Shown in pieces: positions 1-7,358 of a stretch of 24,283 nucleotides of DNA. The position numbers and the translations under genes are program-made. Position 1 is the stretch's first letter, and every line of letters starts with the position of its first letter. The notes under the pieces were generated by a model, which saw only the letters and a list, made by a program, of their open reading frames with translations, searched no databases and was not told where the DNA came from. The stretch comes from a virus, in IMG/VR virus record IMGVR_UViG_3300032286_001872, positions 1 through 24,283 of that record; one strand, 5' to 3'.

Positions 1-1241
1 GTAGGCGCTTCTTTCTTGCCAATGATTTCAATGCCAAATGTTTTCTTTACCCATTCCGGATCAACATCAAAAAACGGCAGCGCATCCACAACGCGTTTCC
101 AATCTTCAGTTAAATCCTCTGGAATGGTATATCTGAACTTTACATCACCTTTTACAAATCCTAATTTCTTAAGCGCAGGTAAAACGGTTCTATTCCAATA
201 ATCTTGAGAGGTAACTACGTCCTGCAGTACTAAATCCCAAAGTACATCTTTTGCACTTTCATCTTTTGAGCGGTTTCCGTTAACTGTATCTTGTCCAATG
301 ATTGCACCGGATACCAACATCGACATTTCATTGTTACAAAGAGTAATCAAATTTCGATATACATCACCATTAGTTGTAACACCTTGAGCAAATTGGAACT
401 CCTCTGTTTCATCGATTACAAACCAAGCAGCTGCACCCATATCACTCATCATTGTTTCAGCGCGATTAAGCATTGCTTTGTCTTGCGTATTGGTTTTCAT
501 GAAGCGCGGTGGAATACCATAAATCTCACACAATTCAGCCCAACAACTTTGTGAGAATTTTTTCATCAGCACATGAGGAATTGCTTTATTGATTAAGCCA
601 CGTTTTTTAGAGTCAAATTCAAGAATATAAATTCCATACTCACGCATATTTCTATACTCAATGAATTTATCTTCAGTGTAGTCAAAATAGTATCGTCCTA
701 ACTGCGGAACAATGTGTGTTCGTGGTAACCTATCAATATTGATGACATCCTCACCGTCAATATTTTTGGAGAGTGACAGTTCAATCAAGTTGTATTCCAC
801 GTAATGCGTTTCCAGTATCGCTTTAGTAATCTCTCTCCAGGCGTTTGAATCTTTTAGCTTGGTGGTTTGTTCCTCGTCTGCCTCTCCTGTTTTTGGATTC
901 ACCAAATTCCACTCTATGCCAAACAACTTGGTCATTCTGTTTTCCATTTGAGAGGAAAGTAAGGCATCGTCCATTACTCGTGTATAAAGGTCCTGGAGTG
1001 CGAAGTTCTTTGGCTCGTCAGACTGTGCCATATCTAAGGCATCTTTCCACGTTTTAATATCTTGACGATTGTTGCTAACTGCTTTCATTTTGTAAGGCAA
1101 CACACGCTTCACATCTTTTAAAGCAGCCGCTAATTCAGCTTTTGAAAGTTTACCGTCTGTTACAATTGGTTTTGCGCTAAGTGTTGAAACTTTGCTTTCT
1201 ATAATGGCTAAACCCTCGCCAATGTTTTTTAAGATTCCCAT
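1..1241 (-). CDS. Phage portal protein, DUF935 / Mu gp29-like (3' end beyond window)
   Basis: This is the portal, the dodecameric ring at the head vertex through which DNA is pumped and to which the neck attaches. I translated 413 residues from an ATG at 1241; the frame stays open to the window edge, so the C-terminus is missing. Recognisable points are the region around residues 85-110 (LYTRVMDDALLSSQMENR), where DUF935 proteins carry a similar stretch, and the segment at 230-250 with W234 and YGIPPRFM at 241-248, which matches the W...YG.P.R signature of the Mu gp29 family. The start lies 2 bases after the stop of the DUF1320 gene, so it is the fourth gene of a leftward unit with both terminase subunits. 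A MuF-like gene may follow outside the window. The family call is by eye but several blocks agree. Confidence 0.88.
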   Translation of the reverse strand, partial: MGILKNIGEGLAIIESKVSTLSAKPIVTDGKLSKAELAAALKDVKRVLPYKMKAVSNNRQDIKTWKDALDMAQSDEPKNFALQDLYTRVMDDALLSSQMENRMTKLFGIEWNLVNPKTGEADEEQTTKLKDSNAWREITKAILETHYVEYNLIELSLSKNIDGEDVINIDRLPRTHIVPQLGRYYFDYTEDKFIEYRNMREYGIYILEFDSKKRGLINKAIPHVLMKKFSQSCWAELCEIYGIPPRFMKTNTQDKAMLNRAETMMSDMGAAAWFVIDETEEFQFAQGVTTNGDVYRNLITLCNNEMSMLVSGAIIGQDTVNGNRSKDESAKDVLWDLVLQDVVTSQDYWNRTVLPALKKLGFVKGDVKFRYTIPEDLTEDWKRVVDALPFFDVDPEWVKKTFGIEIIGKKEAP

Positions 1242-1243
1242 GA

Positions 1244-1702
1244 TTACTCGTGATTAAATTTAGTTCGTGAACCCATTCTAAAGGGCAAATTAGCCGCAGG
1301 ATTTTCCCCTTCAGGATCAAGCTGTGGCAAGGTGCTTAGATTTACTTTTCCGCTTGCTAAATCACGCAACCAAGAAATAGCTCGGTCGTAGCGTTCTTTA
1401 ACGTTTTCATAAATCACATCGGCATTACACAATTGAATGATATGCCAAATTGCAACGGTTTTAGTATGCGCTAGAATCAAGGAATTGCGATCCTCTCCTG
1501 AGGCATTAAAAATGGCTTGAGTATCATAGAGCAGTCGCCCATCAGAGTTCTTGCGCTGATTGTTGATGTCTAAATAACTCTTTACCTCCTCGATTGCCGT
1601 TGCAATTCCAGTTTCAATTATAGTGTCATCGCCCTCCGTTATTTGGTCGATTTGAAATTGATAAATAGAAGTTTGTAGCTCCTCTTTGTTTAAAAATGGC
1701 AT
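1244..1702 (-). CDS. Head-tail connector, DUF1320 / Mu gp36-like
   Basis: A 152-residue protein resembling Mu gp36 (DUF1320), an adaptor of the neck between portal and tail. The family pattern is visible: an N-terminal helix pair, the block AIEEVKSYLDIN around residues 37-48, a central helical core, and near residues 103-117 the ERYDRAISWLRDLASGK motif typical of these connectors, followed by a proline-rich low-complexity tail. The gene sits 3 bases downstream of the large terminase and 2 bases upstream of the portal on the minus strand. In Mu this gene lies after the capsid gene, whereas here it is inside the packaging block, an unusual position. No Shine-Dalgarno of note. Function is inferred from family and context. 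Confidence 0.8.
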   Translation of the reverse strand: MPFLNKEELQTSIYQFQIDQITEGDDTIIETGIATAIEEVKSYLDINNQRKNSDGRLLYDTQAIFNASGEDRNSLILAHTKTVAIWHIIQLCNADVIYENVKERYDRAISWLRDLASGKVNLSTLPQLDPEGENPAANLPFRMGSRTKFNHE

Positions 1703-1705
1703 ATA

Positions 1706-3232
1706 TTAATTTTTAAATGAAATGCGTTTACCAACCGCGTATGTGTTTTCGATAACGATGTTACTTTCCTGTAATTTGTGAATGCCACCTTCTAATGCAT
1801 CTGGAAAGTCCATTACTTTAGAACTTGGAGAAACATCTAACATTTGATCCTCGGCACGTTCCATGTCGGGTGTATCTTTTAACTTTTCATCAAAGATTAA
1901 ATCGCCATCCCGGTGTATTGGTTCCAGTGTTCCCTCGATACGAAAATATTTATCAGGTTTGTTCCTGGTGTCTTTTGAAATTGGTAATCGTGACTTACGA
2001 ATTAAAGAACGTTTGCGTATTTCAGGTTGAATAACTTGCTCATAGAATGAATCCTGTAATGAATTGTTTTCTATCCAAAGTCGCTTGGTGTCCACCTTCA
2101 TTTTAGTAAGGTATTCGTGCGCATCAAATAACCAATCGACAAATTTTGAATTGCTTGTTTGATCTACTCTTAACCAATATACAAAAAATTGAAAATGTTT
2201 GTAGCCAATCACTACAACGGCTTTACAGCTTGCTGAGCCGCCGCTTTTATCCTTATTAGATGTTGAAGGGTCAGCATACACAACTACTTTTTCACACGTG
2301 TGAATAGCAGGAACTCTACCGTATTTCAATTGCTTGAAAACTTTACCACGCTTCATTGGGTTATTGAAGTACTCTCCCTGTGCAGCGTTATAGCTTATTT
2401 TGGAAAGCGTTCTATCAATCATTTCCTCCGTGTTCTTGGTTGGCCATGTTGATTTACCATCTTTGTCACGTATATTGATCACCTCAAAGCAATCGGCTTT
2501 TTTTGCAAGTTCAGTGACCGTTGTTTTTTTGGCAATGATGTTACCACAAATGATAATTAACATTGGATTGGAAATGGAGCGGGTACCAAATAAGGCCTTT
2601 TCTACCCACTCAACCTTTTTATCAATTCGGTCAGGATTACGTACCTCCTCATCTGTGTCAATATCATCCACAAGAATTACATCGGGACGCACTTCATCTT
2701 TCCTGGTACCACGAGGAGATTGTCCTGCTCCGATAGCTCTAAAGGAAACACCGGGTTTAGTAATGAATTCCGTTGAAGTCCAATTGCCAAGGCTTTCTTG
2801 CTCGCCGTAATCATTTTTGACACGAAGATTAGATTCTAATAAAGACTTATAGGGCAATAACAAACGCTCTGCGTCTGTGAGTGTGGCCGATACCATCAGT
2901 ATGTTTTTCTTTTTGCCTGTTACGGCTAAGAAAAGTACCTCCATCATTGTGCGAGCAGATTTGGCAAGCTCACGCGACCACGCACGCACCTCAAACCATT
3001 CGGGATTGTTTAAAATACGTTTGGATGCCTTTAAATGAAACGGTGCGGGCTCTGAGGAATAGAATAATGAAAAGTAATATTTAAACCACTCTTCAGGGTT
3101 TTGTTCCAAGCGTTTGACACGTTTTATTTTTTCCGCTTCGCTTTCACCAGGATCAATGGAACTGGACGCGGCAATGCTTGTTCTAAATGACTGCCAATCC
3201 TGTAAATACTGTTTATCTGTATATTTTGCCAT
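1706..3232 (-). CDS. Phage terminase large subunit (ATPase + nuclease), Mu gp28-like
   Basis: This 508-residue protein is the packaging motor. The N-terminal half is an ATPase: a degenerate Walker A-like stretch SRELAKS at residues 86-92, a clear Walker B DVILVDDID at 184-192, and a hydrophobic coupling strand IIICGN near 226-231. The block SPRGTRKDEVRP at 172-183, just before Walker B, resembles Mu-type large terminases. The C-terminal half is an RNase H-fold nuclease: YADPS with D321, an acidic strand LWIENN with E388, and MDFPDALEGG with D475/D478. Length is normal for the family. It starts 2 bases after the small-subunit stop. The Walker A lacks the usual GKS/GKT glycine, as in several phage motors, so activity is expected but not proven. 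Confidence 0.92.
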   Translation of the reverse strand: MAKYTDKQYLQDWQSFRTSIAASSSIDPGESEAEKIKRVKRLEQNPEEWFKYYFSLFYSSEPAPFHLKASKRILNNPEWFEVRAWSRELAKSARTMMEVLFLAVTGKKKNILMVSATLTDAERLLLPYKSLLESNLRVKNDYGEQESLGNWTSTEFITKPGVSFRAIGAGQSPRGTRKDEVRPDVILVDDIDTDEEVRNPDRIDKKVEWVEKALFGTRSISNPMLIIICGNIIAKKTTVTELAKKADCFEVINIRDKDGKSTWPTKNTEEMIDRTLSKISYNAAQGEYFNNPMKRGKVFKQLKYGRVPAIHTCEKVVVYADPSTSNKDKSGGSASCKAVVVIGYKHFQFFVYWLRVDQTSNSKFVDWLFDAHEYLTKMKVDTKRLWIENNSLQDSFYEQVIQPEIRKRSLIRKSRLPISKDTRNKPDKYFRIEGTLEPIHRDGDLIFDEKLKDTPDMERAEDQMLDVSPSSKVMDFPDALEGGIHKLQESNIVIENTYAVGKRISFKN

Positions 3233-3234
3233 AC

Positions 3235-3672
3235 CTATTTCATACGAGTTAAAATGTATGCGTCAAAGTAAGTAGTAGCTTCTTTTGCTTTATCAACATC
3301 AATTTGGCGCAGGAATTCAATAAATCCTTTTGCAACTTCAATCGTTTGGCCAACCGATGTCTCCACCTCTAGGCGTTGAATAGAAGTTGTGAGCATTGCA
3401 ATCGACTGGATTTCTTTTAGGTTGCCAAATTTAACTTCACGACTTTGGATGTCTTCATTTATGGCCTGCAATTGCTCGTATAATAGGAATAAGTTGTGGT
3501 CTTTTGTAACCAACATTGATTTGCGCATTTGTTCCCATTTGCCATCCTTTGCCCATTTACTAAGTGTGCGCTCAGACACATCTACACGCTGCGCTATTTC
3601 CTTTTGACTTAGCTTTTCATTGACAAATAGCATTCTAGCAAACTCTTTTTCTTGCGCTTTACTGATTCCCAT
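3235..3672 (-). CDS. Phage terminase small subunit (helix-turn-helix DNA-recognition protein)
   Basis: This 145-residue protein probably recognises phage DNA for packaging. Residues about 20-45 form a helix-turn-helix (LSQKEIAQRVDVSERTLSKW) followed by a KDGKWE turn, the pattern of small terminases related to the DUF1804 and Mu gp27 groups. The remainder is predicted helical, with heptad-like spacing, suited to oligomerisation. It is the first gene of the leftward unit and is followed at 2 bases by the large subunit. The ATG at 3672 is preceded on the minus strand by AAGGAAGTT, a fairly good Shine-Dalgarno for this phylum. An alternative reading as a transcription regulator is less likely given its place directly before the motor gene. 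Confidence 0.8.
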   Translation of the reverse strand: MGISKAQEKEFARMLFVNEKLSQKEIAQRVDVSERTLSKWAKDGKWEQMRKSMLVTKDHNLFLLYEQLQAINEDIQSREVKFGNLKEIQSIAMLTTSIQRLEVETSVGQTIEVAKGFIEFLRQIDVDKAKEATTYFDAYILTRMK

Positions 3673-3688
3673 AACTTCCTTTTAACCA

Positions 3689-3696
3689 CAAAATTG
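3689..3696 (-). promoter_or_regulatory. Candidate promoter (-7 element) of the packaging genes
   Basis: On the minus strand CAATTTTG matches the Bacteroidota -7 consensus TAnnTTTG in seven of eight bases, with a T-rich stretch (TTTTTTC) about 20 bases upstream where the -33 element should be. It lies 17 bases before the terS start. The match is moderate. Confidence 0.35.
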
Positions 3697-3743
3697 AAGT
3701 GATTTAAGACGTTTGTGAAAAAATCTTGAAAGCCTTGCACAAC

Positions 3744-3777
3744 TTTTTGACTACACGTGAAAAGGCACTCACTTTTG
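3744..3777 (+). promoter_or_regulatory. Candidate promoter of the capsid/lysis/tail genes
   Basis: TTTTTG at 3744-3749 and CACTTTTG at 3770-3777 are separated by 20 bases, fitting the Flavobacterium-type TTG-N17-23-TAnnTTTG promoter with one mismatch. Transcription would begin about 30 bases before the protease ATG at 3813. It faces away from the terS promoter, so the 140-base gap 3673-3812 is a divergent control region. Confidence 0.5.
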
Positions 3778-3812
3778 TATCCTCATTGTGTTACAGTTTA
3801 AATTTTTGTTAG

Positions 3813-4760
3813 ATGCCAACTTTCATCCTTAATGACGAATCCAAACTAAACTCTTACGGGTTTAGAACCAAAAATGCGGGTATTGATTTGGAGCGATTCA
3901 AAGCCAATCCTGTTATGTTGGATTCGCATTTTGGAGGAAGTACCAGTTCGGTAATTGGCAAATGGACAAACATACGCATCGAAGGACAGTTATTGAAGGC
4001 CGATACTGAGTTTGACATGGAGGACGAAAGCGCAAAAAAGATAGCCGGCAAAGTTGAACGCGGATTTTTGAAAGGTGTTTCAATGGGACTATCTTTTAAC
4101 AGATCATTCATGGTTGCATTATCCGATGGAACGTTTGAACTCGAAAAAAGCGAATTATTAGAGGCTTCGATTGTTTCTATTCCATCCAACGCCAACGCCA
4201 TTAAACTGTACGCAGAAACAGGAGAATTGATTCCAGAGGAGGAAATCAAGTTATCACTCCAAAATTTACCAAGTAATTTCAAAAACCCAAATATGTTAAA
4301 GTTAAATCTATCATTGATGACTTTAGTAGCGTTAGGTCTGCAAAATGCGGATGACGGCGTGGCTTTAAGTTCAGCAATCGAAAAATTAGTTTCTGACCAC
4401 AAGGCCTTAGGAACACAGCTTGATGCTGAGAAAGTAGCTCGCCAAGCAGTTGAAGCAAAATTGCAAGCAATCGCCGACAAGGAGGCAACCGCTTTGGTTG
4501 ACCAAGCTGTTACAGATGGACGCATCACTGCCGACAAAAAAGAACATTTCTTAAGCCTTGCAAAAACAAATTTTGAATCGGCAAAAGGAATCTTGGAAGC
4601 TATTCCTGCAAAAGCTTCATTGGCTGGTGCAACTGTAATTCCTGCAACTGGAGAGTTCGCAAACGTGAAAACGGAGGACGATTTCCAAAAGTTGACGGAG
4701 GCGCAACAATTGTCTTTCAGAAACGATTGCCCGGACGCTTACGCTAAGTTATTCTCTTAA
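3813..4760 (+). CDS. Prohead protease fused to scaffold domain (HK97 protease / Mu gpI-like)
   Basis: This 315-residue protein matures the head. Residues 1-135 look like a prohead serine protease: NPVMLDSHF with H39, an IGKW strand at 48-51, the FLKGVSMGLSF block with S90, and ELLEASIVSIPSNANA at 114-129, a hallmark end of this domain. H39 and S90 are the candidate catalytic pair. From about 155 the protein becomes helical and charged, with a probable coiled coil around 190-220, then ALVDQAVTDGRIT with KEHFLSLA, resembling the C-terminus of Mu I-type proteins, which act as internal scaffold. The protein therefore combines protease and scaffold. It is the first rightward gene; the capsid gene follows after 49 bases. 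Confidence 0.85.
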   Translation: MPTFILNDESKLNSYGFRTKNAGIDLERFKANPVMLDSHFGGSTSSVIGKWTNIRIEGQLLKADTEFDMEDESAKKIAGKVERGFLKGVSMGLSFNRSFMVALSDGTFELEKSELLEASIVSIPSNANAIKLYAETGELIPEEEIKLSLQNLPSNFKNPNMLKLNLSLMTLVALGLQNADDGVALSSAIEKLVSDHKALGTQLDAEKVARQAVEAKLQAIADKEATALVDQAVTDGRITADKKEHFLSLAKTNFESAKGILEAIPAKASLAGATVIPATGEFANVKTEDDFQKLTEAQQLSFRNDCPDAYAKLFS

Positions 4761-4766
4761 GCCTCC

Positions 4767-4803
4767 ATTTTCAAATTAATCAATTTTCAAATTTTCAAAT
4801 TAA
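4767..4803 (+). repeat. Three short direct repeats in the capsid gene leader
   Basis: The leader of the capsid gene holds three copies of ATTTTCAAA (from 4767, 4783 and 4791), two of them extended to ATTTTCAAATTAA. They end just before an A-run and the ATG at 4810. They may form an A/U-rich, unstructured ribosome-loading leader; no function can be shown from sequence. Confidence 0.6.
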
Positions 4804-4809
4804 AAAAGT

Positions 4810-5736
4810 ATGCCAAGTACATTTCCAGAAGTATGGTTGAAGAGAGTAATCTTCATTATTACATCATTAGTTAGCGCTCCGTGGTTGGACGGAATTCCAG
4901 AATTAGACGTAACAGTCGTAGAAATGGGTTCAGGTTCGGCAAGTGAGTTAAACGCTATTCACATCCCGGTTGAAACATTCGAAGCAGATGTTTTGATAAA
5001 CAACACAACCTATCCAATCGCATCACAAGCGTTTGAAGATGGCGAGGTAATCATCCAGTTGGATAAATACCAAACCAAAGTTACAACCTTATCTGATGAC
5101 CAAATCATGGGTGCTGCTTACCCTAAGATTGATTCTGTTACTGGTTCGCACACAAGAGCAATGTTGAAAAACAAGTTCAAGAAAGCAATTCACGCTTTAG
5201 CACCTGCAGCAGATACAACGGACACACCGATTTTGGTTGCCACAGGTACGGCTGTTTCAGTTGGTGGACGTAACCGTTTAACTTATGCAGACATCGTTGC
5301 TGCTAAGGATAAATTAGACAAAATGGACTGCCCAGAGGAAGGACGTAGATTAGTTTTATCAACTGATCATTACAACGATCTATTGGTTGGTGCAGACCGC
5401 AATTCAATGGCTACTTTATTGGCAGACATCAATAAAGGTAAAGTAGCACCGATGATTGCAGGATTTGAAATCTACAGTTATTTAGGAAACCCTTATTTTG
5501 AATTAAACGAGGACGATGAGTGGGAGAAAAAACCATTCGGAGCAGTTGTTTCTGGTACGGATAGAAAAGGTTCAGTATTCTTCTTAACGAGCAATGTTGC
5601 TAAGAAAACAGGAGCCACAAAACAATATTTTGCAAAGGCCGACACTGATCCAGCAACTCAAACAAACCGTTTGAATTATCGCCACTATTTCATTGCAATG
5701 CCAATGAAACAAAAGTACTGCGGAGCAATCGTCTAA
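4810..5736 (+). CDS. Major capsid protein (HK97-fold, probable)
   Basis: A 308-residue protein placed where the major head subunit is expected, directly after the protease/scaffold gene. Length matches Mu gpT-sized capsid proteins. Visible features are an acidic N-terminal part, a polar strand region (HIPVETFEADVLINN, about 50-65) that could form the E-loop, a helix rich in K near residues 120-130, a P-domain-like helix at about 160-172 (TYADIVAAKDKLDK), and a conserved-looking strand RRLVLSTDHYNDLL. The C-terminal half ends in short beta strands (FIAMPMKQKYCGAIV). No single motif is diagnostic, so the call rests on position, size and secondary-structure pattern. It has the repeated A/T-rich leader expected of a highly translated gene. 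Confidence 0.75.
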   Translation: MPSTFPEVWLKRVIFIITSLVSAPWLDGIPELDVTVVEMGSGSASELNAIHIPVETFEADVLINNTTYPIASQAFEDGEVIIQLDKYQTKVTTLSDDQIMGAAYPKIDSVTGSHTRAMLKNKFKKAIHALAPAADTTDTPILVATGTAVSVGGRNRLTYADIVAAKDKLDKMDCPEEGRRLVLSTDHYNDLLVGADRNSMATLLADINKGKVAPMIAGFEIYSYLGNPYFELNEDDEWEKKPFGAVVSGTDRKGSVFFLTSNVAKKTGATKQYFAKADTDPATQTNRLNYRHYFIAMPMKQKYCGAIV

Positions 5737-5739
5737 GCA

Positions 5740-6045
5740 ATGGTAGAAGCATTGATAACCATAGTAACAGGGTTTTTTGCGAGCCTTGTTACATGGTTCT
5801 TTGCAAGACGTAAATCTCTTGCAGAGGCTAAATCGCAAGAGATTGATAACGCAGTTAAAAACGCTGATTATTACCAAAAGCTAGTTGATGATTGGGTGGA
5901 GCGCTACCAAAAGATAGTTGCAGAACTTGACAGAGCAAGTGAGATAATCAAGGCGAAAGATTTTCAAATAAATGAGCTGATGGATTCAATCAACCATCTT
6001 ACAGAGGAACTCAAAAAGTACAAACAGTTAAACGGAAAGTCATGA
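5740..6045 (+). CDS. Small membrane coiled-coil protein, possible holin or lysis accessory
   Basis: A 101-residue protein with one hydrophobic segment at about residues 3-21, directly followed by ARRK, then a long charged heptad-type coiled coil to the C-terminus. The basic patch after the helix suggests the coiled coil faces the cytoplasm. Its stop overlaps the endolysin start by four bases (ATGA), so translation is coupled and it belongs to the lysis cassette. With a likely spanin two genes on, a holin-type or holin-regulating role is the obvious guess, but single-span proteins of this shape could also be inner-membrane spanins. Function not established. Confidence 0.7.
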   Translation: MVEALITIVTGFFASLVTWFFARRKSLAEAKSQEIDNAVKNADYYQKLVDDWVERYQKIVAELDRASEIIKAKDFQINELMDSINHLTEELKKYKQLNGKS

Positions 6046-6500
6046 CATCAATAGCGAAATCAAGCCTTGAAACCGCAATAACCCAATTAGGCGTTGAAGA
6101 ATCACCCAAAGGATCAAACGCAGGAAATGACGTAGAAAAGTATTTAAAAAGTGTTGGTTTAGGTAAAGGATATGCGTGGTGCATGGCTTTTGTTTACTGG
6201 TGTGTAAGTGAGGCAGCTAAAAAGGAAGCTTGCAAAGTTCCACTTACTAAAACCGCTGGCGTTTTGAGACAATGGAATGAAAACCCATCGTTGCGCAAAA
6301 CAACTCCCGAAGCTGGCGACATTTTCATTATGGATTTTGGCAAGGGTCAAGGACATACTGGATTTGTGGAGAAGGTGCTCGGCAACAACAGAATTCAAAC
6401 AATTGAAGGAAACACCAACGACGATGGTTCCAGAGAGGGCTTTGAAGTTTGCAGACGCACACGAACAATTTCATCTTGTAAAGGATTTTTAAGAATTTAA
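6042..6500 (+). CDS. Endolysin, CHAP / NlpC-P60-like peptidoglycan hydrolase
   Basis: This 152-residue enzyme should cleave peptide or amide bonds in the cell wall at lysis. The CHAP-type fold is recognisable: GYAWCMAFVYW with candidate nucleophile C47 at the start of a helix, EAGDIFIMDFG at 90-100, GHTGFVEKV with catalytic H105, and TIEGNTN around 120-125 with E122/N124 as third polar residue. There is no signal peptide, so export needs a holin. It resembles the TIGR02594 group of phage-associated proteins. It overlaps the upstream membrane protein gene by four bases and is followed after one base by the spanin gene. Three cysteines in addition to C47 lie at 54, 64 and 137, with another at 146. 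Confidence 0.85.
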   Translation: MTSIAKSSLETAITQLGVEESPKGSNAGNDVEKYLKSVGLGKGYAWCMAFVYWCVSEAAKKEACKVPLTKTAGVLRQWNENPSLRKTTPEAGDIFIMDFGKGQGHTGFVEKVLGNNRIQTIEGNTNDDGSREGFEVCRRTRTISSCKGFLRI

Positions 6501-6501
6501 C

Positions 6502-6996
6502 ATGAAACCAATACGATTATTTTCACTCATTTTTCTACTCGCCCTGGTGGTGGGTTGCAAACCGGCAAAAGAAGTGGTGTATGTTGACCGAGTTGTAGAG
6601 GTAACAGTAACCGAAACCATTCACGATACCGTATTTGTTACAAAGCCTGACTCGTCTCGCTTTACGGCAGATTTGGTGGTGGATAGCAACGGAAACATTA
6701 CTGTTACCAATACATCGGCTATCAATGGAAATCACCTTGGTGCTCCTAAAGTGGGCATCGAAAACAACAAACTTACGGTTGACTGCCGTGCTGAAGCCGA
6801 AAAGCTTTTCTTTCAATGGAAGGAAAAATACAAGTCAACCAACAAATCTGAAACCGTTCGACAACCAGTTCCTTATCCTGTTCAGGTGGAGCAAGAATTG
6901 AATTGGTTTCAAACCACATTTATTTGGCTAGGAGTCATTTTTACTATTTTATTAATCATTGCTGCCGTGGCACTCGTTGTCCGTTGGCGCGTTTAA
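6502..6996 (+). CDS. Probable unimolecular spanin (lipoprotein with C-terminal membrane helix)
   Basis: A 164-residue protein with a lipoprotein signal (about 1-18, lipobox VVGC with C19 as the acylated residue), a periplasmic middle part rich in V/T beta segments, and one strong hydrophobic segment near the C-terminus (about 141-160) that ends in RWRV. A protein tethered to the outer membrane by its lipid and to the inner membrane by a C-terminal helix is the architecture of u-spanins such as T1 gp11, which fuse the two membranes in the last step of lysis. It begins one base after the endolysin stop. The middle region contains two cysteine-free beta blocks and a proline patch PVPYPVQV at about 124-131. 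Assignment rests on topology and neighbours, not on a sequence match. Confidence 0.75.
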   Translation: MKPIRLFSLIFLLALVVGCKPAKEVVYVDRVVEVTVTETIHDTVFVTKPDSSRFTADLVVDSNGNITVTNTSAINGNHLGAPKVGIENNKLTVDCRAEAEKLFFQWKEKYKSTNKSETVRQPVPYPVQVEQELNWFQTTFIWLGVIFTILLIIAAVALVVRWRV

Positions 6997-7007
6997 AAAA
7001 TTACACC

Positions 7008-7358
7008 ATGAACACAGATTTTTTTAAAGCAAATCCCTCGTTAAACGAGTATTTTGAAACATCAGATGGAAAGAAATTCTATACTGAAAACGCAGCACAA
7101 AACCATGCTAAAGCAAAAGCTTTGAAGGATAGAACAGTTAACCACGTTGAACGACCTGAGGAACTGGAGCAAAAGGTTGTTGTGCCTCATTCACCTGAAA
7201 AGAAATTGTCTAAAATGACAAAAGCAGAGTTGAAAGCTTTGGCTGCTGAATTAGGCATTGAGGTGACGGACGAAACCAACGCTGAATTGGTAGTACTTAT
7301 CGAAACTGCTCAAAACGAATCACAAACTCCCTCAAACGAGGACAATACTGAAGCATAA
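7008..7358 (+). CDS. Small charged protein with Rho-N/SAP-like motif, neck or sheath-adjacent
   Basis: A 116-residue hydrophilic protein of unknown role. I chose the ATG at 7008, which sits 11 bases after the spanin stop, over an upstream start inside the spanin gene. Residues 67-95 contain LSKMTKAELKALAAELGIEV, a helix-turn-helix-like pair of short helices of the Rho-N/SAP/LEM type often found at the end of phage structural accessory proteins. The C-terminus is acidic and low in complexity. Its stop overlaps the sheath start by one base (TAATG), so it is translated with the sheath. Small genes at this place in Mu-like phages (gp37/gp38 region) act in the neck, which is a possible role here. 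Confidence 0.65.
   Translation: MNTDFFKANPSLNEYFETSDGKKFYTENAAQNHAKAKALKDRTVNHVERPEELEQKVVVPHSPEKKLSKMTKAELKALAAELGIEVTDETNAELVVLIETAQNESQTPSNEDNTEA

Noticed and set aside
2400-2810. Plus-strand open frame inside the large terminase gene
   Set aside because: It is antisense to Walker B and surrounding conserved residues, with no start signal and no recognisable feature.
3854-4537. Long minus-strand open frame (227 residues) opposite the protease gene
   Set aside because: Serine/alanine/asparagine-rich composition typical of antisense reading, no domain, and fully overlapped by a recognisable protease/scaffold gene.
6903-7007. Upstream extension of the small charged protein gene to 6903
   Set aside because: It would overlap the spanin membrane helix in another frame; the ATG at 7008 gives a sensible hydrophilic protein and normal spacing.
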